From: JAMHWD01 sp035911135
GTDB taxonomy: Bacteria > Pseudomonadota > Alphaproteobacteria > Micavibrionales > Micavibrionaceae
DNA: 64,000 nucleotides
NCBI GenBank assembly: GCA_035911135.1
Contig: JAMHWD010000034.1
Location: 183,688-247,687 of the forward strand
Reading direction: 5' to 3'
Numbering within the stretch: the first letter of the stretch is position 1; the number at the start of each line of letters is the position of its first letter. The notes under the pieces were generated by a model, which made no database searches, was not told the DNA's origin, and saw only the letters and a program-made list of their open reading frames with translations. Position numbers and translations under genes: made by a program. Below, piece by piece: positions 1 through 8,237 of this stretch.

Positions 1-268
1 GAAAATCGACCAGTCCTTTATCCGCAATGCGCTGAACAACCCGGATGATGCCTCGATCGCACGCACAATTATCGGCCTTGGCCATTCGCTGAACCTCAAG
101 GTCATCGCGGAAGGTGTGGAGACGGCCGAGCACGAACAATTCCTGCAGCAGCATAAATGCGACGAGGTCCAAGGATTCCGTTATTCACGCCCTGTTCCGC
201 ATGAGAAATTCATGGAATTTATTACCGGCTATACCGGCGATCTGGCGACATTTAACAGCAAATCCTGA
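1..268 (+). CDS. EAL-domain cyclic-di-GMP phosphodiesterase, C-terminal fragment
   Basis: The gene enters from the left edge, is read from base 2 and stops at TGA 266-268. The visible 88 residues carry the last motifs of an EAL domain: a KIDQSFI strand, then VIAEGVET, then a CDEVQGFRYSRPVP segment, which matches the usual CD-x-x-QGY-x-F-S-x-P ending. The family hydrolyses cyclic-di-GMP to pGpG, and VIAEGVET contains the conserved glutamate near the end of the active site. N-terminal domains (sensor or GGDEF) lie outside the window, so the full architecture is unknown. It ends 39 bases before aroA on the same strand. Confidence 0.85.
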   Translation, partial: KIDQSFIRNALNNPDDASIARTIIGLGHSLNLKVIAEGVETAEHEQFLQQHKCDEVQGFRYSRPVPHEKFMEFITGYTGDLATFNSKS

Positions 269-307
269 GTGCGGGTTTAATCGCCCCCTTGCAATCATGC
301 CCGCCCC

Positions 308-1666
308 ATGGCTTTAATGATCGCCATGAATATGAACGCTTCGCAGGAAATTCTGACATCCCGCCCATCAAGCCCCTTGAAAGGGGCCGCCCGCATTCCG
401 GGTGATAAATCCATATCGCACCGCGCCCTGATGTTCGGCGCACTAGCCATTGGCGAGACGATGATTTCGGGTCTGCTGGAAGGCGAAGATGTGCTGCATA
501 CGGCGGCGGCCATGCGCGCACTAGGCGCGAAAATTGAAAAGGGTGATGATGGCCTCTGGCGCATTCATGGCGTGGGCGTGGGCGGATTGCGCGAGCCTTC
601 CGATATTTTGGATATGGGCAATAGCGGTACATCAACACGGCTTTTGATGGGTCTGATTGCCGGGCATCCTATCGCGGCGACCTTCACCGGTGATGCCTCG
701 CTGAACAAACGCCCGATGCAGCGCGTTATTACACCGCTGGAGATGATGGGCGCAAAATTTTTAGGGCGATCGGGCGGTAAATTACCCATGACCCTGCAGG
801 GCGCAAAAGATACGCTTAGCATTGAATACCGCCTGCCGGTGGCCTCGGCACAAGTCAAATCCGCGATTATGCTGGCCGGGCTTAGCGCCGCCGGAACCAC
901 CACGGTGATCGAAGATCACCCTACGCGCGATCACAGCGAAAACATGCTGCGCCATTTTGGCCTTGATATCAAAACCGAGGATATCGGCAATGGCGCGCAA
1001 GCCATCCATGTGATAGGCCAGCAGAGTTTGTCCCCTTGCGCGGTTGATGTGCCGGGCGACCCATCATCTGCGGCTTTTCCGGCTGTGGCCGCCGCGATAA
1101 CACCGGGATCGGAAATCACATTATCGCGCATCGGCATGAATATCCGCCGCACCGGGATATTTGAATGCCTGATTGAAATGGGCGCTGGTATAGAGTGGAA
1201 AAACATCCGCATCGAGGCCGGCGAGAAAGTCGGCGATCTTTATATCAAGGGCGGCAACACGCTCAAGGGCATCACCGTGCCGGAAGAGCGCGTACCGTCC
1301 ATGATTGATGAATTCCCGGTTTTTGCCATGGCCGCATCCTGCGCCGATGGCACGACAAAAATGACAGGGTTATCGGAGCTGCGCGTCAAGGAAAGTGATC
1401 GCCTCGCCATGATCGCGCAAGGATTAGAGGCTTGCGGCGTGAAGCTGGAAATGGGCGAGGATTCCTTGACCATTCACGGCAATGGCAAACCGCCCAAAGG
1501 CGGGGCCAGCATCGAAACGGCGCTGGATCACCGTATTGCCATGGCGTTTTTGATACTGGGCGGCGTGAGCATCGAGCCGATTTCCATTGATGATGCCGCG
1601 CCGATCCGCACCAGCTTCCCCAATTTCGTGAAATTAATGAACGATCTGGGATGCGATATCGGATGA
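308..1666 (+). CDS. aroA: 3-phosphoshikimate 1-carboxyvinyltransferase (EPSP synthase)
   Basis: AroA joins shikimate-3-phosphate and phosphoenolpyruvate to give EPSP, the sixth step of the cytoplasmic shikimate pathway. The 452-residue product has the N-terminal substrate loop GDKSISHR (about residues 32-39), the GNSGT loop (about 104-108), and the C-terminal RVKESDR and LDHRIAM motifs. The sequence is close to class II enzymes of alphaproteobacteria, but it keeps Gly in the GNSGT loop where the glyphosate-insensitive CP4 enzyme has Ala. No clear ribosome-binding site precedes the first ATG; ATGs 18 and 24 bases later are equally possible starts. The stop overlaps the start of cmk (ATGA), so the two are translationally coupled. 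Confidence 0.95.
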   Translation: MALMIAMNMNASQEILTSRPSSPLKGAARIPGDKSISHRALMFGALAIGETMISGLLEGEDVLHTAAAMRALGAKIEKGDDGLWRIHGVGVGGLREPSDILDMGNSGTSTRLLMGLIAGHPIAATFTGDASLNKRPMQRVITPLEMMGAKFLGRSGGKLPMTLQGAKDTLSIEYRLPVASAQVKSAIMLAGLSAAGTTTVIEDHPTRDHSENMLRHFGLDIKTEDIGNGAQAIHVIGQQSLSPCAVDVPGDPSSAAFPAVAAAITPGSEITLSRIGMNIRRTGIFECLIEMGAGIEWKNIRIEAGEKVGDLYIKGGNTLKGITVPEERVPSMIDEFPVFAMAASCADGTTKMTGLSELRVKESDRLAMIAQGLEACGVKLEMGEDSLTIHGNGKPPKGGASIETALDHRIAMAFLILGGVSIEPISIDDAAPIRTSFPNFVKLMNDLGCDIG

Positions 1667-2319
1667 TGATTATCGCCATAGACGGTCCGGCGGCTTCGGG
1701 AAAAGGCACATTGGCCAAAAAACTCGCCCGGCATTACAATCTCGATATCATGGATACCGGGGCGCTATACCGGGCCGTAGCCTTGAATCTGATCGAAAGC
1801 GGCCTTGAAAACTGGATGGAAAATGACGCCATCACTGCCGCCAATCATTTAAGCCAGCATATTAAAACCCAAGGCGCAGAAGCGATATTAAGCAATCCGG
1901 CCCTGCGGGATGATACGGTGGGGCTTACAGCCTCCAAAGTTGCCGCGATCCAGCCCGTGCGCGCCGCCCTTTTGGCGATCCAGCGCGATTTTGCACGCGA
2001 ACCGCGAAACACCATGTCCGGCGCGGTTCTGGACGGGCGGGATATCGGCACGGTGATCTGGCCTGAGGCTGATTTCAAGCTCTTTGTCACCGCCAGCGTC
2101 GAAGCGCGGGCGGAGCGGCGCTTAAAAGAGTTGCAATCCAAGGGAATTGAGGCTACATATAGCACCGTTTTGGCAGATATGCAGGAACGCGACGCGCGTG
2201 ACTCTCATACGCTGGATAGACATTTCGAGCCCGGATACGTGACCAATATACTGGACACATCGACACTAGGCCCTGATGAAGTGTTTAAAAAGGCCCTCGA
2301 AATCATAGAGAAAGCCTGA
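1663..2319 (+). CDS. cmk: cytidylate kinase
   Basis: Cmk phosphorylates CMP and dCMP to the diphosphates in nucleotide salvage and recycling. The product (218 aa, normal for the family) opens with MMIIAIDGPAASGKGT, a P-loop, followed by MDTGALYRA and LDGRDIGTV, the nucleotide-monophosphate binding signatures, and an Arg-rich lid (EARAERRLKEL). I chose the ATG at 1663 because it overlaps the aroA stop; an in-frame ATG at 1651 would add four residues not expected in the family. The aroA-cmk-rpsA order is widespread in proteobacteria. A 277-base leader separates it from rpsA. Confidence 0.95.
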   Translation: MMIIAIDGPAASGKGTLAKKLARHYNLDIMDTGALYRAVALNLIESGLENWMENDAITAANHLSQHIKTQGAEAILSNPALRDDTVGLTASKVAAIQPVRAALLAIQRDFAREPRNTMSGAVLDGRDIGTVIWPEADFKLFVTASVEARAERRLKELQSKGIEATYSTVLADMQERDARDSHTLDRHFEPGYVTNILDTSTLGPDEVFKKALEIIEKA

Positions 2320-2404
2320 TCCAACGGAGGAAGATACACGTTCCCGGCCCGTTCTTTGTAAATCCAAAAATCTGATCCAAAAACACAAAATGCTGGCACC
2401 TTTG

Positions 2405-2449
2405 TTAAGGTTCTTCCGCCTTAAACCGCGGAAAATCCAAAAACCTTAA
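2405..2449 (+). promoter_or_regulatory. nested stem-loop in the rpsA leader
   Basis: Two nested perfect stems are visible. The outer one pairs TTAAGGTT (2405-2412) with AACCTTAA (2442-2449). The inner one pairs TTCCGC (2414-2419) with GCGGAA (2428-2433) around an 8-nt loop. The element lies about 150 nt before the rpsA start and has no T-run, so it does not look like a simple terminator. Ribosomal protein S1 represses its own mRNA in other bacteria; a role here in S1 or cmk control is only an inference. Confidence 0.4.
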
Positions 2450-2471
2450 GAGGTCTCCCGGCTCATAAAGC

Positions 2472-2557
2472 AAAGAATTTTTGGCGTGTCTCAGGCGCAA
2501 GGCGCGAAATGTACAAATCGTACATGAGCAACGAAGCAACGCAGTACACGGTAAAAA
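2472..2557 (+). repeat. dispersed intergenic repeat, copy A (upstream of rpsA)
   Basis: This stretch shares an ordered series of blocks with 56902-56990 (opposite strand) and, more weakly, with 32631-32700. The shared blocks are AGAATTTTT, TCAGGCGC(A/G)AGGCG, and a 20-nt run CATGAGCAACGAAGCAACGC that is identical in copies A (2523-2542) and B. A small palindrome, TGTAC-AAATC-GTACA, sits in the centre. It is non-coding and ends about 40 bases before the rpsA start. Confidence 0.7.
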
Positions 2558-2596
2558 GACGAAGCTTTTCCCCCCAAGAAAGGAATTGTTACCACT

Positions 2597-4363
2597 ATGG
2601 CACATGCAGCCGCAAATTTACTTGATAATACAGAATCCACAGAGTTCGCCGCTCTGCTGGGTGAAACACTGAAAGGCCAGTCCGGCTTTGTCGGCACCGT
2701 TGTAAACGGCACAGTTATCGCCGTTGACCGCGAATTCGTAACCGTTGATGTTGGACTGAAATCCGAAGGACGCGTTGCGCTTCAGGAATTCTCCAAACCC
2801 GGCGAAGATCCCGAAATCAAGATTGGCGATGTCGTTGAAGTTTTCGTTGAGCGCATGGAAAACCGCGCCGGCGAATGCGTTCTCTCCCGCGAGAAAGCGC
2901 GCCGCGAAGAAGTCTGGATTGAACTGGAAGAAAAATCCAAAAAGGCCGAGCGCGTCACTGGCGTTATCTTCGGCCGCGTCAAGGGCGGCTTTACAGTCGA
3001 TCTGGGCGGCGCTGTGGCCTTCCTGCCCGGCTCCCAGGTTGATATCCGCCCTGTGCGCGATGTATCGCCTCTGATGGGCACGCCTCAGCCATTCCAGATC
3101 CTGAAAATGGACCGCGCCCGCGGCAATATCGTGGTCTCGCGCCGCGCTGTTCTGGAAGAATCCCGCGAAAGCGCGAAATCCGACCTGCTGGGCAACCTGA
3201 ACGAAGGCCAGATCCTGACCGGCGTTGTCAAGAACATCACCGATTACGGCGCGTTCATTGACCTTGGCGGCGTTGATGGTCTTCTGCACGTCACAGACAT
3301 CTCCTGGAAGCGCGTCAACCACCCATCCGAAGTCCTGCAAATCGGCCAGAGCGTCGAAGTACAGGTCATCCGCTACAACGAAGATACACAGCGTATCTCG
3401 CTGGGTATGAAACAACTCGAATCCGACCCATGGGGCGCGGTTGCCGGCAAATACTCTGTTGGCGAACGCTTCAAGGGCCGCGTAACAAACATTGCCGATT
3501 ACGGCGCGTTTGTTGAGCTGGAGAACGGTATCGAGGGTCTCGTGCACGTATCTGAAATGTCCTGGACGAAGAAGAACGCTCATCCGAACAAGATCGTTTC
3601 CACTTCGCAGGAAGTTGAAGTCATGGTTCTGGATATCGATTCCGAAAAACGCCGCATTTCGCTGGGCCTCAAGCAATGCATGGACAACCCATGGAAAGCT
3701 TACGCATCGGCTCATAAATCCGGCGAGGAAATCGAAGGCGAAATCCGCAATATCACGGAATTCGGTCTCTTCGTGGCCCTTACAGACGAGCTGGACGGTA
3801 TGGTTCACCTCTCCGATGTGTCATGGGAAGATTCCAGCGAGGAAGCCCTGAAAGCCTTCAAAAAAGGCGATAAGGTCAAGGCAAAAATCCTGGAAATCGA
3901 CGCCGAGAAAGAGCGCGTTGCGCTGGGCATCAAGCAACTCTCCAAAGACCCTTACGATGGTCAGGGCCCGACATCCTCGGCTTCCGGCGCGAGCGCCGCA
4001 GGCCTTGGCAAGGGCGAGGTTGTGACCTGCACAGTCACAGCCATCACCAGCGGCGGTATCGATGTATCGCTCAGCGATGGCATGACCGGCTTCATCAAGA
4101 AGGCCGATCTCTCCCGCGAGCGTTCCGAGCAGCGCCCAGACCGCTTCGCCGTTGGCGAGAAGGTCGATGCGAAAATCCTGCTGGTTGACAAAAAGACCAA
4201 GAAGGTCTCCTTGTCCATCAAGGCTCGCGAAATCGACGAAGACAAGCAAGCGATGAAGGAATTCGGCTCGACCGAATCCGGCGCATCGCTGGGCGATATC
4301 CTTGGCGCGGCCCTGCAGGAATCCTCCGCAGAAAAGCCCAAGAAAGGCAAGAAGGGCGAGTAA
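2597..4363 (+). CDS. rpsA: 30S ribosomal protein S1
   Basis: S1 binds mRNA leaders and helps the 30S subunit load structured or weak-SD messages. The 588-residue product contains six consecutive S1 (OB-fold) domains, seen as repeated GxVxxITDYGAFVxL and GLVHxSxxSW elements, for example around residues 205-275 and 290-365. The tail is Lys-rich. Length and domain count fit alphaproteobacterial S1. It starts at ATG 2597 and is followed by a strong terminator, then ihfB, a classical order. A long antisense open frame runs through the gene but is a composition effect. Confidence 0.97.
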   Translation: MAHAAANLLDNTESTEFAALLGETLKGQSGFVGTVVNGTVIAVDREFVTVDVGLKSEGRVALQEFSKPGEDPEIKIGDVVEVFVERMENRAGECVLSREKARREEVWIELEEKSKKAERVTGVIFGRVKGGFTVDLGGAVAFLPGSQVDIRPVRDVSPLMGTPQPFQILKMDRARGNIVVSRRAVLEESRESAKSDLLGNLNEGQILTGVVKNITDYGAFIDLGGVDGLLHVTDISWKRVNHPSEVLQIGQSVEVQVIRYNEDTQRISLGMKQLESDPWGAVAGKYSVGERFKGRVTNIADYGAFVELENGIEGLVHVSEMSWTKKNAHPNKIVSTSQEVEVMVLDIDSEKRRISLGLKQCMDNPWKAYASAHKSGEEIEGEIRNITEFGLFVALTDELDGMVHLSDVSWEDSSEEALKAFKKGDKVKAKILEIDAEKERVALGIKQLSKDPYDGQGPTSSASGASAAGLGKGEVVTCTVTAITSGGIDVSLSDGMTGFIKKADLSRERSEQRPDRFAVGEKVDAKILLVDKKTKKVSLSIKAREIDEDKQAMKEFGSTESGASLGDILGAALQESSAEKPKKGKKGE

Positions 4364-4393
4364 TTTCTCCCCTGTTCCTCTAAATAAATTTCT

Positions 4394-4422
4394 AAAGCCG
4401 GGCAGAAATGTCCGGCTTTTTT
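4394..4422 (+). terminator. rho-independent terminator of rpsA
   Basis: An 11-bp stem (AAAGCCGGGCA with TGTCCGGCTTT, one G-U pair) closes a GAAA tetraloop and runs into six Ts. It begins 30 bases after the rpsA stop. Confidence 0.9.
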
Positions 4423-4569
4423 ATGCCCGCCGCGCCAATTGCGAATGATTATTAGGACAAACAAAAAATCCTTATCAATCAATGTGTTTTACTTGCGCTT
4501 AACCTTCGATTGGTGCAATCTCAAGCCTTAGGAAGCACGAATCTTGAGAAAGTACGGAGAACAAGAGTC

Positions 4570-4863
4570 ATGACCAAATCCGAGCTGATCCAGCGCCTGG
4601 CCGAAAAGAACCCGCATCTTTTCCTGCGCGACATCGAGAAAATTGTCGAGACGGTCTTTGAAGAAATCACCGCCGCCATGGTGCGCGGCGACCGTGTGGA
4701 GCTGCGCGGCTTTGGCGCGTTCTCGGTCAAGCACCGCGAAAACCGCGTTGGCCGTAACCCGCGCACCGGTGAGACCGTTCATGTCGAATCCAAGCGCCTG
4801 CCCTTTTACAAAACCGGCAAGGGCCTGCGCGAGCGCCTGAATGGCGGATCGGGCGCGGAATGA
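4570..4863 (+). CDS. ihfB: integration host factor subunit beta
   Basis: IhfB pairs with IhfA to bend DNA sharply at promoters, replication sites and recombination sites. The 97-residue product begins MTKSELIQRLAEKNPHL and holds the GRNPRTGE segment that inserts into the minor groove. The start at 4570 is set by the canonical N-terminus and by GGAGAA nine bases upstream; an earlier in-frame ATG at 4510 would add 20 residues foreign to the family. The stop overlaps the next ATG (ATGA), coupling it to the lapA-like gene. Confidence 0.95.
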   Translation: MTKSELIQRLAEKNPHLFLRDIEKIVETVFEEITAAMVRGDRVELRGFGAFSVKHRENRVGRNPRTGETVHVESKRLPFYKTGKGLRERLNGGSGAE

Positions 4864-5210
4864 TCGGGTTGCTGCGCTGGCTGGCCGGGGCTGCTCTGGC
4901 GCTGGCGCTGACTGTTTTTGCGGTTTATAACCGCCAGCAAGTTGACCTGACGCTGCATCCTTTATACGACCCCATCAGCATACCTTTGTATTTACCCGTT
5001 CTGGTACTTTCCGGCCTTGCCTTTATATTGGGCGCGGGTCTGATCTGGACTGCCGAGATCGGCCACCGCGCGACCATCCGCCGCCAGCAGAAAAAAATTG
5101 AAGCGCTGGAGAAAGAAATTGAAACCCTAAAAAGCGCGCCATCCCTGACCTCGGCCAAGCCGGGTGGATTCATGGCGCTTTTGGGATATAAGAGACCGGC
5201 ATCATCATGA
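4860..5210 (+). CDS. lapA: LapA-domain (DUF1049) inner membrane protein
   Basis: The 116-residue product has two hydrophobic helices (about residues 4-22 and 41-62) followed by a cytoplasmic coiled coil rich in Lys and Glu (RRQQKKIEALEKEIETLKS). This matches the lipopolysaccharide-assembly protein A domain. In Escherichia coli LapA and LapB control LPS synthesis through FtsH and LpxC. No LapB-type TPR protein is adjacent, so the link to LPS control is taken from the family. The gene is coupled on both sides, to ihfB and pyrF, by 4-base overlaps. Confidence 0.8.
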   Translation: MIGLLRWLAGAALALALTVFAVYNRQQVDLTLHPLYDPISIPLYLPVLVLSGLAFILGAGLIWTAEIGHRATIRRQQKKIEALEKEIETLKSAPSLTSAKPGGFMALLGYKRPASS

Positions 5211-5911
5211 AGAATAGCCCCGTTATATTCTGCGCTATTGATACGCCCGATATCACGCGCGCCGCTGATCTGGCGCGAGATTTAAGCCCCTTATGCGGGG
5301 TCAAGCTGGGGCTTGAGTTTTTCAATGCGAACGGCCCGGCCGGAATCGAGGCCGTATTAAAGGCCGCCCCCGATTGCGCCTTGTTTATTGATCTGAAATT
5401 CCACGACATCCCCAACACAGTGGCAGGGGCGGTGCGCTCCATCTGTTCGCGTTTTGCGCCGGCTTACCTGAATGTCCATGCCTCCGGGGGCCTTGAGATG
5501 ATGCAGGCCGCCAAAGCCGCCTGCCGGGACGAGACCAGATTACTGGCCGTGACCTTGCTGACATCCCTCAACCAGCAAGCCGTTGATGAGGTGGGCTACA
5601 AAGGGGACGGGCTGGAGGCACGGGTCAGGGATCTGGCGCTTTTGACACAAAAGGCGGGGCTGGATGGTGTGGTTTGTTCTTCCCATGAAATCGAAACCCT
5701 GCGCGCCGCCTGCGGCCCGGATTTTCGCCTGATGGTTCCCGGTATTCGGCCCGAAGGCGCCGCAACAGGGGATCAAAAGCGGGTCATGACCCCCAGACAG
5801 GCCCTTCATCTAGGGGCCAGCCATCTTGTGATCGGGCGACCCATCACGGAATCCTCCGACCCAGCCCGCGCCGCTTCTGACATTATGGCGAGCCTTGCCG
5901 CAGCCGCATGA
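5207..5911 (+). CDS. pyrF: orotidine 5'-phosphate decarboxylase
   Basis: PyrF removes CO2 from OMP to make UMP, the last step of pyrimidine synthesis. The 234-residue TIM barrel has the expected KLGLEFF strand and the catalytic DLKFHDIPNTV motif (about residues 65-75), plus VPGIRPEG and the phosphate-binding VIGRPIT near the end. It overlaps the lapA-like gene before it and trpF after it by 4 bases each, so the whole run is probably one transcript. Confidence 0.95.
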   Translation: MKNSPVIFCAIDTPDITRAADLARDLSPLCGVKLGLEFFNANGPAGIEAVLKAAPDCALFIDLKFHDIPNTVAGAVRSICSRFAPAYLNVHASGGLEMMQAAKAACRDETRLLAVTLLTSLNQQAVDEVGYKGDGLEARVRDLALLTQKAGLDGVVCSSHEIETLRAACGPDFRLMVPGIRPEGAATGDQKRVMTPRQALHLGASHLVIGRPITESSDPARAASDIMASLAAAA

Positions 5912-6546
5912 GCATCCCCGTTAAAATCTGCGGCCTGTCCGAACCCAAAACCTTGCAGGCCGCCACCGAAGCCGGGGCGCGTTTCGTGGGATTTGTCTTC
6001 TACCCGCCCTCACCGCGCAACATATCCATCGAACGCGCGGCAGAGCTTGCCCGCATGATCCCCACAAGCGTCCGGTCGGTGGCATTATTCGTTGATCCCG
6101 ATGATGCGCTGCTGGAAGAGGTCTTAAGCGGCGTGCCCCTTGATATGATCCAGCTTCACGGGTCGGAAACGCCAGAGCGGATCATGGAAATCAAGGCCAG
6201 ATTCGCCATGCCGGTCATGAAAGCCATCGGAATTTCCAGCGCGGCCGATCTTGAAAAGGCCCGCGCTTTTGAAGATTCCGCCGATTGGCTGGTTTTCGAT
6301 GCCAAACCGCCGGCAGGGGCTATTCCGGGCGGCACAGGACAATCTTTTGACTGGAGCATCTTGCAAGATCAGAATTTTTCCAAGCCATGGATGCTATCGG
6401 GGGGGCTCAGGGCCGATAATCTGGCCGGTGCGCTTGCCATCCTCAAACCCGATGCCCTTGATGTCTCCAGCGGGGTGGAATCTTCACGCGGAGTCAAGGA
6501 CGAGAACAAAATTAGGGCTTTTATTCAGGCCGTAAAAGAGTCATAA
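5908..6546 (+). CDS. trpF: phosphoribosylanthranilate isomerase
   Basis: TrpF converts N-(5-phosphoribosyl)anthranilate to the carboxyphenylamino-deoxyribulose phosphate in tryptophan synthesis. The product (212 aa) starts VKICGLSEPKTL, with the catalytic Cys of the KICG motif, and later has FVFYPPSPRNI, QLHGSE and a C-terminal SGGL plus DVSSGVE phosphate-binding segment. The gene begins inside the pyrF stop (ATGA) and lies 9 bases before trpB. Confidence 0.95.
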   Translation: MSIPVKICGLSEPKTLQAATEAGARFVGFVFYPPSPRNISIERAAELARMIPTSVRSVALFVDPDDALLEEVLSGVPLDMIQLHGSETPERIMEIKARFAMPVMKAIGISSAADLEKARAFEDSADWLVFDAKPPAGAIPGGTGQSFDWSILQDQNFSKPWMLSGGLRADNLAGALAILKPDALDVSSGVESSRGVKDENKIRAFIQAVKES

Positions 6547-6555
6547 CATAGGCCC

Positions 6556-7764
6556 ATGAGCCTTAATTCCTTGAAAAACATGCCCGATGATAAGGGTCAT
6601 TTCGGCCCCTATGGCGGGCGTTATGTCGCCGAAACCTTGATGCCGCTGATTTTAGAGGTGGAAAAGGCCTATAAGGCCGCCAAGGACGACCCCGCATTCT
6701 GGGCGGAATTTGAGGAGCTGGCCACGCATTATATCGGTCGCCCGTCGCCCCTTTATTATGCGGAGCAAACAAGCGAGCATTTCGGCGGCGCGAAGATTTA
6801 TTTCAAACGCGATGAGCTCAACCATACCGGCGCGCATAAGATCAATCACTGCGTGGGGCAGGTTTTACTCGCCAAACGCATGGGCAAGACGCGGATCATC
6901 GCCGAAACCGGCGCGGGTCAGCATGGCGTGGCCACGGCTACGGTTTGCGCGCTGTTCAAGATCCCTTGCACCATTTTCATGGGCGCAACCGACATCGAAC
7001 GTCAGGCCCCCAATGTGTTCCGCATGAAATTGCTGGGCGCGGAGGTCCGGGCGGTGACATCCGGCGCGGGCACACTGAAAGATGCCATGAACGAAGCCAT
7101 GCGCGACTGGGTGACCAATGTCCATAACACCTATTATCTGATCGGCACTGTGGCCGGGCCGCACCCTTTTCCCATGATGGTGCGCGATTTCCAGAGTGTG
7201 ATTGGCACGGAATTAAAAGAACAGATGATGGCGCGCGAAGGCCGCCTGCCGGATAGTTTGGTGGCTTGCATTGGCGGCGGGTCGAACGCCATGGGCCTGT
7301 TTTACCCGTTTCTGGATGATGCCGGCGTTTCCATGATCGGCGTGGAAGCCGGCGGGCATGGCGTTGACACGGATCAGCATGCCGCATCGTTAAGCGGCGG
7401 GAAGCCGGGCGTTCTGCACGGCATGAAAAGCTATTTCCTGCAGGATGCAGACGGCCAGATCACCGAGGCGCATTCGATTTCCGCAGGGCTTGATTACCCT
7501 GGCATCGGGCCGGAACATGCCTGGCTGTTCGATCAGAAACGGATCAATTATGTCTCAGTGACGGATCAGGAAGCGCTGGATGCGTTCCAGCTTTGCGCGA
7601 AACTGGAAGGCATTATCCCGGCGCTGGAGCCAGCCCATGCCTTTGCCCATGTGGCCAAGATCGCCGGGACTTTGCCAAAGGATCATATTCTGGTCATGAA
7701 TTTATGCGGCCGGGGCGATAAGGATATCTTTGCCATTGCCGATCGTCTGGGCGTGAAGATATGA
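6556..7764 (+). CDS. trpB: tryptophan synthase beta chain
   Basis: TrpB condenses indole with serine using pyridoxal phosphate. The 402-residue protein has HTGAHKINH with the PLP lysine (about residues 92-100), ETGAGQHG, and the phosphate cradle GGGSNAMG (about 237-244). These identify the standard TrpB1 type. Unusually, it is not followed directly by trpA: a 158-residue effector-binding-domain gene overlaps its stop codon by 4 bases and separates the two synthase subunits. Confidence 0.97.
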   Translation: MSLNSLKNMPDDKGHFGPYGGRYVAETLMPLILEVEKAYKAAKDDPAFWAEFEELATHYIGRPSPLYYAEQTSEHFGGAKIYFKRDELNHTGAHKINHCVGQVLLAKRMGKTRIIAETGAGQHGVATATVCALFKIPCTIFMGATDIERQAPNVFRMKLLGAEVRAVTSGAGTLKDAMNEAMRDWVTNVHNTYYLIGTVAGPHPFPMMVRDFQSVIGTELKEQMMAREGRLPDSLVACIGGGSNAMGLFYPFLDDAGVSMIGVEAGGHGVDTDQHAASLSGGKPGVLHGMKSYFLQDADGQITEAHSISAGLDYPGIGPEHAWLFDQKRINYVSVTDQEALDAFQLCAKLEGIIPALEPAHAFAHVAKIAGTLPKDHILVMNLCGRGDKDIFAIADRLGVKI

Positions 7765-8237
7765 GCCAGTACGAGGCCAGAGCCGGGCTGGTGGAGATCG
7801 AGCCTTTTGATGTGATTGGCCTCTCGGTACGGACGGATAACACCAAGGCATCTGAAGATATCAACGCCCTTTGGGAGCGTCTTTTTGCCGAGCGCGTGGG
7901 CCAGACCATTCCGGGTAAAACCGATGATATGATCATAGCCGTTTATAGCCAATATGAAGGCGATCATGAGGCCCCCTACCGCTATACGCTGGGCTATCGC
8001 GTGCAGCCCGGCCATAAAATGCCCGATGGGTTGGAACGCGTGGAAATTGCCGATCAATCCTATGCGGTTCTCTCGGCGGCCGGGCCCCAGCCCAAGGCCC
8101 TGATTGAAACATGGGAAGCCATCTGGTCGGGCGATCTGCCGCGCACATATAAGACCGATTTTGAAATATACGGGCCTCGCTTTTTTGAAGAAGGCCTGCA
8201 TGAAGTCCTGATCCATATAGGGTTGCAAACGCCATGA
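7761..8237 (+). CDS. GyrI-like / Cass2-type effector-binding domain protein in the trp operon
   Basis: The 158-residue product resembles the stand-alone effector-binding domain found in AraC-type regulators and in integron cassette protein Cass2. Visible marks are VIGLSVRT near the N-terminus, the AVYSQYEGDHEAPYRYTLGY strand pair, a second half starting at LERVEIADQSYAVL, the ETWEAIW helix and a final FEIYGPRF. There is no DNA-binding domain. The domain family binds small, often aromatic or cationic ligands. It starts in the trpB stop and ends in the trpA start, so its synthesis is coupled to both subunits. A link to indole or tryptophan handling is an inference from position. Confidence 0.75.
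   Translation: MSQYEARAGLVEIEPFDVIGLSVRTDNTKASEDINALWERLFAERVGQTIPGKTDDMIIAVYSQYEGDHEAPYRYTLGYRVQPGHKMPDGLERVEIADQSYAVLSAAGPQPKALIETWEAIWSGDLPRTYKTDFEIYGPRFFEEGLHEVLIHIGLQTP

Noticed and set aside
2618..3808. 396-residue antisense frame in rpsA
   Set aside because: The sense frame is clearly S1 with six domains; the antisense product has no recognisable motif and mirrors the S1 codon bias.
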